In this document: piece by piece, positions 59,705 through 64,000 of the stretch
Position numbering within the stretch: the first letter of the stretch is position 1
How the letters are laid out: every line of letters starts with the position of its first letter
Assembly (NCBI GenBank): GCA_022749755.1
Contig: CM040453.1
Coordinates: 10,239,368 to 10,303,367 of the forward strand
Direction: 5' to 3'
Origin: Azadirachta indica
Taxonomy: Eukaryota > Streptophyta > Magnoliopsida > Sapindales > Meliaceae
DNA: 64,000 nt
Notes under the pieces: model-generated
The model's input: only the letters and a program-made list of their open reading frames with translations
Databases searched by the model: none
Told to the model about the DNA's origin: nothing
Made by a program: the position numbers and the translations under genes

Positions 59705-59905
59705 TCATAAAAAAAAATAATATCATATTTTATACTTCAAAGCTTTTTCTTACATTCATAATTATTGGAATAAATTTCTATTCTAGTTTAAAGGTTTTGT
59801 CAAAATTTTCACATACTTTTATTATTAAGCAGCCACTTTTTGCAAAAGCACTCTCAAATAAGCCGAAGCTAGATGGCAATAAATAAGAAGAGAGGAAAAA
59901 ACATT
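59705..59905 (+). repeat. Repeat R, copy 4
   Basis: Matches 50510-50740 and 41220-41430 (aataaatttctattctagtt, gttttgtcaaaattttcaca, gcaaaagcactctca-type). It lies between the MITE and the decayed tRNA-Asp. Confidence 0.6.
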
Positions 59906-60006
59906 CGGGACATAATCAACGTTCAGTGATACTTCTCTTTAATTGACGTCGTTTTGAAGCCTATTCAACTTTAAAGTAAATTATTTGGACAAGAAAAAAA
60001 AACACT

Positions 60007-60071
60007 ATCATTGAGTCGTGTGTATTTTCACCTGTCACACGGACGAACTGGGTTTGATCCCGGCAACGGGG
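60007..60071 (+). pseudogene. Decayed tRNA-Asp
   Basis: It aligns to the two intact tRNA-Asp genes: tcattga for tcgttgta, a shortened D arm, an anticodon region cacctgtcacacg with GTC still present, and gggtttgatcc for the B box gggttcgatcc, ending cccggcaacggg. The D arm is too short and the acceptor and T stems no longer pair, so it is a pseudogene. Confidence 0.8.
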
Positions 60072-60297
60072 ATATTAATTTTCTTATTTTCTAGTTTTTC
60101 AAGATTAACGCATGCACGCTATCAATTGATTCAAACATCCAACGTATTGATAATTAGAAGCTTAAAAAAGATTACACAAATACGTAAAGAAAGAATGAAA
60201 GAGTGCTACAAATCATGAAATAGTGCGTAGCAAATCCAAATCTAATTAACTCACAACCGAATGATGAAATAGTACGTAGAAGCAAACCCAAATGTAG

Positions 60298-61373
60298 CTA
60301 ATTCACAACCCTGCAATTTGTCCTGATCTCTCCCTGCCAGCCAGTGAGAACTTCAATGGCACCCATTTTTACCATGGCTGCAGCAAACTTTTTAGCCCAA
60401 GCTTCCCCATGTCTTGCATTATTTCTCACAATTCCAGCGGTTGAAGGGCTGCTAAAAAGTGCTTGATCTGAAGTTAACAATCCACGGTGACTCTGCAAAG
60501 CTACATAGTACTTGTTATCAAGCCTGGTTGGTGTAATAACATCAAGTGCTACCGTTGGATCGTTGCCGCTTGCAACTGAATTTGATGGTGAAGGACATTT
60601 CTTCTTCAAGTCTTTAGCAAACTTAGAATCCAATGAAGGGTCTTGAGCATGAGTAGAATTGAAAGAGTATAGACGATTCGAAAATGAAGAACAATGAGCA
60701 TCCCCGACTGAATGTGCGCCAGAAAGTGTCACCATTTCATCAAGAGTAAGGCCTTTACGAGCGAAGTTTTCTTCAAGTTGCTTGGCGTTAAAGAAAGGAG
60801 GAGGAAGATAGAGGGAAGGCTCATCTTTGATGGAAACTCGGCCGTCCCTGCGGCCTGCAGGCACTGCGTAGTTGATACCTCCAACTTTTTTGGCACTGTC
60901 ACGGGCTGCAAATGCAAGAATGTCTGCACATGAAACAGTTCGTGGGCATTTAGCTTCGATTTCGGACTTTGCCTCATCGATCACTTCGAATCCTCGCAAG
61001 CCTTTGTTGGGAATATATTCTTTCTCTGATGGATTTCCAGGTGTTGAATCAAGCAGCACAGAACCGTCACATCCCTGCAATGTGTAACATGTTAACATAT
61101 ATAATTCAATAAAGTCTAAACAAATTAAGAATGCATGGGAGAGAAGAAACATTTACATACCCTAACGAAACAATCATGGAAATGCATTCTGATGAGGCTA
61201 GCAGCTATGCCGGGATCTGTCGACATAGCTTTGTTCAAGGCCTTTTTAACAATAGCTTCAGCAGATGGACAAGTTGACCGATAAAACCCCACTTGAAGGG
61301 GCGCTGAAGAAGCTGATATCAGGTCGGATATAGTGATGAGAGTGAAAACTAAGCACAAGTTTAAAGTTGACAT
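60298..61373 (-). CDS. Class III secretory peroxidase
   Basis: 329 residues from exons 61161-61373 and 60298-61074, with an 86-nt intron (61075-61160) at a usual site, just before GCDGSVLL. A signal peptide precedes the mature start around [17 protein letters not shown]. The distal haem site MHFHDCFVR, the calcium/structural [27 protein letters not shown] and the proximal haem site [15 protein letters not shown] are intact, and the expected cysteines are present. It uses hydrogen peroxide to oxidise phenolics in the apoplast or vacuole (lignin, suberin, defence). The open frame reaches upstream to 61658, but that extension crosses the TATA box at 61451-61460, so the ATG at 61373 is the start. 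A 3' fragment of a relative lies at 47.4 kb. The substrate is unknown. Confidence 0.96.
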
Positions 61374-61450
61374 ATTTTCCAAGAAGCTATTAGCAGACTG
61401 AGAAATGAAGTATTGGCTGGAGATAGAGAAAATGGTTGATGCTAACAGAG

Positions 61451-61460
61451 TATTTATAGG
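61451..61460 (-). promoter_or_regulatory. TATA box of the peroxidase gene
   Basis: CCTATAAATA on the minus strand, about 80 nt before the ATG. It excludes the longer open frame as coding. A short tandem repeat of ggcgtgtggt units lies just upstream (61480-61520). Confidence 0.75.
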
Positions 61461-61754
61461 TGAAGGAAAATTGCGAATGGGCGTGTGGTGGGCGTGTGGT
61501 GGGCTTGTGGTTGGCGTGTGGTTTTTGTAAAACCAACAAATGTTCCATAGATTCAGCTGAGAATCTTGAACACTTGCAATGGTGGCTGCCTTCCATGTTC
61601 TCATTTCTGTAATAACACCTGGGTCCTTTAAGTTTTTATGATTTCTTACAGGAGTCATAGTTTATTTGTAGTTCAATATAGTCTCTAATCTTTGCCCAAC
61701 CTACTCCCATAGCATCATCAAATTTTAATCACTACAAATAATGTAGCAATTCTT

Positions 61755-62100
61755 TTTCGGTGTTCTTTAACTGATACTCAAAAATAAAATTTGAGAATTA
61801 AAAAAGAAATTTTCTTTTATCGAAAAAAATTCAAATTTTAGATTTTTAACAATAAAATTTTTTAAACTTTTTAAAAAGTTGAATTATTTAAAGTACTTTA
61901 TTTTAAAAAAATTATTTTATTTCTTTATGATAAAACTTAAAATTTATTTATTAAAATAATTAATACAATTTTATTAAAAAACTACTTGTGATAACTAAAT
62001 AATAAATAAGCTTTTGTTAAAAATTTTACTTATAAAAATTTTATTTATAAAAGATTTATTTCAAAATATTTTACTTAAAAATTTATAACAAACAAACCCT
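61755..62100 (+). repeat. Interspersed AT-rich repeat (MITE-like), copy 3
   Basis: Same orientation as 18655-19035, ending ttataacaaacaaaccctc. It lies within the upstream region of the peroxidase gene. Confidence 0.6.
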
Positions 62101-62104
62101 CAAA

Positions 62105-63076
62105 ATATTTAAATAATTCTCAAAGATATTCTAGTTGTTTTTATAAGAATTGAGGTCTTGCCTCTTGGATGTACTTGGAGTGATTTGTGGTACACTTGAT
62201 GCTTTTAGAACATCCTAAATTTGAAAAGAGAAAAAATTAGTGTTTTGTGGGTGAGATTTCTTACTCTCATTCAAAATTTTCTTAAAGAAAAAAAGCATTG
62301 GGGACTTATATGATAGAAATTGAAAAACATAGGCCTCATTTAAGAAAATTAAAGAACAATTTGGGACCCGCACATACGTTATTACTCTCTTTGTTTTGTA
62401 AAATATTAGTGTTAATACTTGTGTGCGTGCATGGTTGTAAATTTCCTTTTGGCTTTCAAAGATGTCTATTAGCAATAAAGGGGATGCACATATAATATAA
62501 AATTCAGAACAGCCTTATGCCAATTTAATATTGATAAAAGAAGAAAAGAGACTACACTGAATAATAACTAGGGTCGATTGCTTGATTGACTTGCTGTCTT
62601 TCTGATATATATGAAATTTCCAAACGCTTTCATTTCATGAACGTTAAGAAAATAGACCGCATTTAGAGTTAAAGCTGCTTCAAATTAAAAAATTAATTTA
62701 GGGCAAAATAAGTATGAGTGTACCACATGAGCAAAGTAATGTAGCATTATTTAGGGCATTAAGTTAAAGAAAAAGTAATCTTGTAATAAGAGATATACAA
62801 AGTTTTTTAGTATAGTTCGGGTGATTTAAGACATGCATGACGCTTTTAACTTATCTTAAATTCGAGTAACAATAAAGTGTTAAAAATCTGATTTTTTGTG
62901 GGTAACATTTCTCACTTCCACATGCAAAACTTTTTAAAAAATAAAAAATATATATAAAGCGAAAAGAAAATCCATAATCCAAATTAAAGTTTGAAAATTT
63001 ATTTAATGTTGTTTAGGGTTGGTAGGACATAATTTCATATGTATTAATAAAGTGTATGGTTAATTGAAATAATAAA
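62105..63076. other. Intergenic DNA, no gene seen
   Basis: AT-rich. Overlapping short frames at 62215-62495 on both strands have no recognisable domain. Confidence 0.45.
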
Positions 63077-63463
63077 TCAACGACAGTTCCAAACGCAATA
63101 ACAAGCAAAATCAGTCATGCGAGTATTTTGAATGCATTGGCCTCCATATTGTTTGTGCTTCTTGAAACACTTTTCTCCGCAATCCAAAAGCGTACATCCT
63201 TTGGGATATAACTCCTCTAAACATCTTTTTTGTGCATTAACATGGTGCATCATCAATGTAACTGCAAAATACATATCAAATTTTTAAAAAGAAAAAAAAA
63301 AGAATAAACATATGTAGCTAATGAGTGACTGAAATGATAAATTTTAACACATCATTATAAGAACATCTTAAAAAAGACTGATATAATATTGATATATAAT
63401 ATATTTGAAACCTGTAAAGAAAAGGAAGAGAACGAAGAAGTGGGTGCGAGAAAACATTGCCAT
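63077..63463 (-). CDS. Defensin-like (LCR-type) secreted cysteine-rich peptide
   Basis: Two exons: 63412-63463 (start ATG at 63463) and 63077-63261, with a 150-nt intron (donor ACAG|GTTTCA, acceptor TTTTGCAG). The intron falls inside the signal peptide, the usual layout for plant defensin-like genes. The signal peptide begins MAMFSRTHFFVLFLFFT and ends near HHVNA. The mature part, about 52 residues, starts QKRC and has eight cysteines spaced C-x8-C-x4-C-x3-C-x10-C-x10-C-x1-C-x3-C, matching the LCR/DEFL pattern with a GxxC step (CGEKC) and a final CYC. Such peptides act outside the cell in defence or reproductive signalling; this one's role is unknown. A TATA box lies at 63543-63551. A dead relative is at 32785-32883. 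Confidence 0.88.
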
Positions 63464-63542
63464 ATCTTGAGAAAGTTTCAATAACTTTAAGATTTTTTTA
63501 CAATCAATATATTGAATGTGTGAACTACTAGAGGAAATTAGG

Positions 63543-63551
63543 ATTTATATA
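63543..63551 (-). promoter_or_regulatory. TATA box of the defensin-like gene
   Basis: TATATAAAT on the minus strand, about 80 nt upstream of the ATG. Confidence 0.65.
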
Positions 63552-63559
63552 GATGGGGA

Positions 63560-64000
63560 TTTAGATTTAGACCTTTATTTAATTTCATATCAAAACAAAA
63601 TTTTGTTACTTGGTTTTAAAATTTTTCTCAAACCCTTAGCAATTTTTAATTAAAAGAGAACTTTGTTATTTTGTTTCCAATATTTGCTCAATTCCATTGT
63701 TTTTTTTTTTTTTAATTAACACAAAATTTTGTTTTTTGGTTTTCCATTTTTGCTTAAACCGCTACTTCCATTTGTTAGTATGTGATCACGATTACACAGC
63801 CAATGACTAATTAGCATCTATTTCGTGATGCCTGCAATTAAATTTTTTCATCGTATCAAGATCTCAATAATTGCGTTTTATTTAAAAAGTGATTATTGTA
63901 TTCTTAATTTAAACAAATAAATTAAACAATTTCTTTTCTCTTTTTTCAATCATTTATATATATATATATATATTGTTGGACAAATTTTTTTCGTAGGACT
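63560..64000. other. Upstream DNA, no gene seen
   Basis: AT-rich with poly-T runs and a short (TA)n microsatellite at about 63957-63973. Nothing else is visible before the window ends. Confidence 0.5.

Noticed and set aside
61374..61658. 95-residue N-terminal extension of the peroxidase frame
   Set aside because: It crosses the TATA box and would hide the signal peptide that starts at the ATG at 61373.

Overview
This window looks like nuclear DNA from a eudicot plant. It is very AT-rich, the genes have GT-AG introns, and the families are plant-specific: PDR-type ABCG transporter, class III peroxidase, phytocyanin, LRR receptor kinase, defensin-like peptide and CRF/ERF. A Citrus-like woody eudicot is my best guess, but that rests on general resemblance and not on any diagnostic sequence. 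I see no prokaryotic, organellar or viral gene.

Layout. 0-15 kb is a gene graveyard: a DUF620 exon scrap, a CRF/ERF pseudogene with in-frame stops, a GC-rich hairpin cluster between direct repeats, a nearly full-length PDR/ABCG transporter pseudogene (4.7-12.2 kb), a second 3' partial copy (13.1-14.5 kb), and several short duplicated scraps of its 3' end. 15.6-17.2 kb holds an intact S-adenosylmethionine synthetase gene with a leader intron. 17.2-24.9 kb is AT-rich intergenic DNA. 25-28.5 kb holds two tandem genes for secreted proteins of unknown function that share a conserved N-terminal core and differ mainly in the length of a Pro-Pro-Asp-Ala repeat tail. 30.3-30.8 kb holds a small acidic protein with a C-terminal membrane anchor.

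34-50 kb is a segmentally duplicated cluster. The inferred ancestral unit is: dispersed element, glycosyltransferase (+), spacer, phytocyanin-like gene (-), tRNA-Asp. Two phytocyanin-like genes are intact and one is broken. One glycosyltransferase is intact and one is frameshifted, with its 3' end deleted into phytocyanin promoter DNA. Both tRNA-Asp(GUC) genes look functional.

50-58.5 kb is a large diverged inverted repeat around an intact two-exon LRR receptor kinase gene of the MIK2-like type. 59-64 kb has a MITE-like element, a decayed tRNA-Asp, a class III peroxidase gene (-), and a two-exon defensin-like peptide gene (-). A decayed relative of the defensin-like gene lies at 32.8 kb.

Genes whose products may share a place of action: the peroxidase, phytocyanin-like proteins, defensin-like peptide and proline-repeat proteins all carry secretion signals, and the receptor kinase faces the same apoplast. 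There is no operon-type linkage. SAM synthetase is a housekeeping enzyme and the tRNA genes are independent. The window's main story is local duplication and decay of gene families, not a single new pathway.
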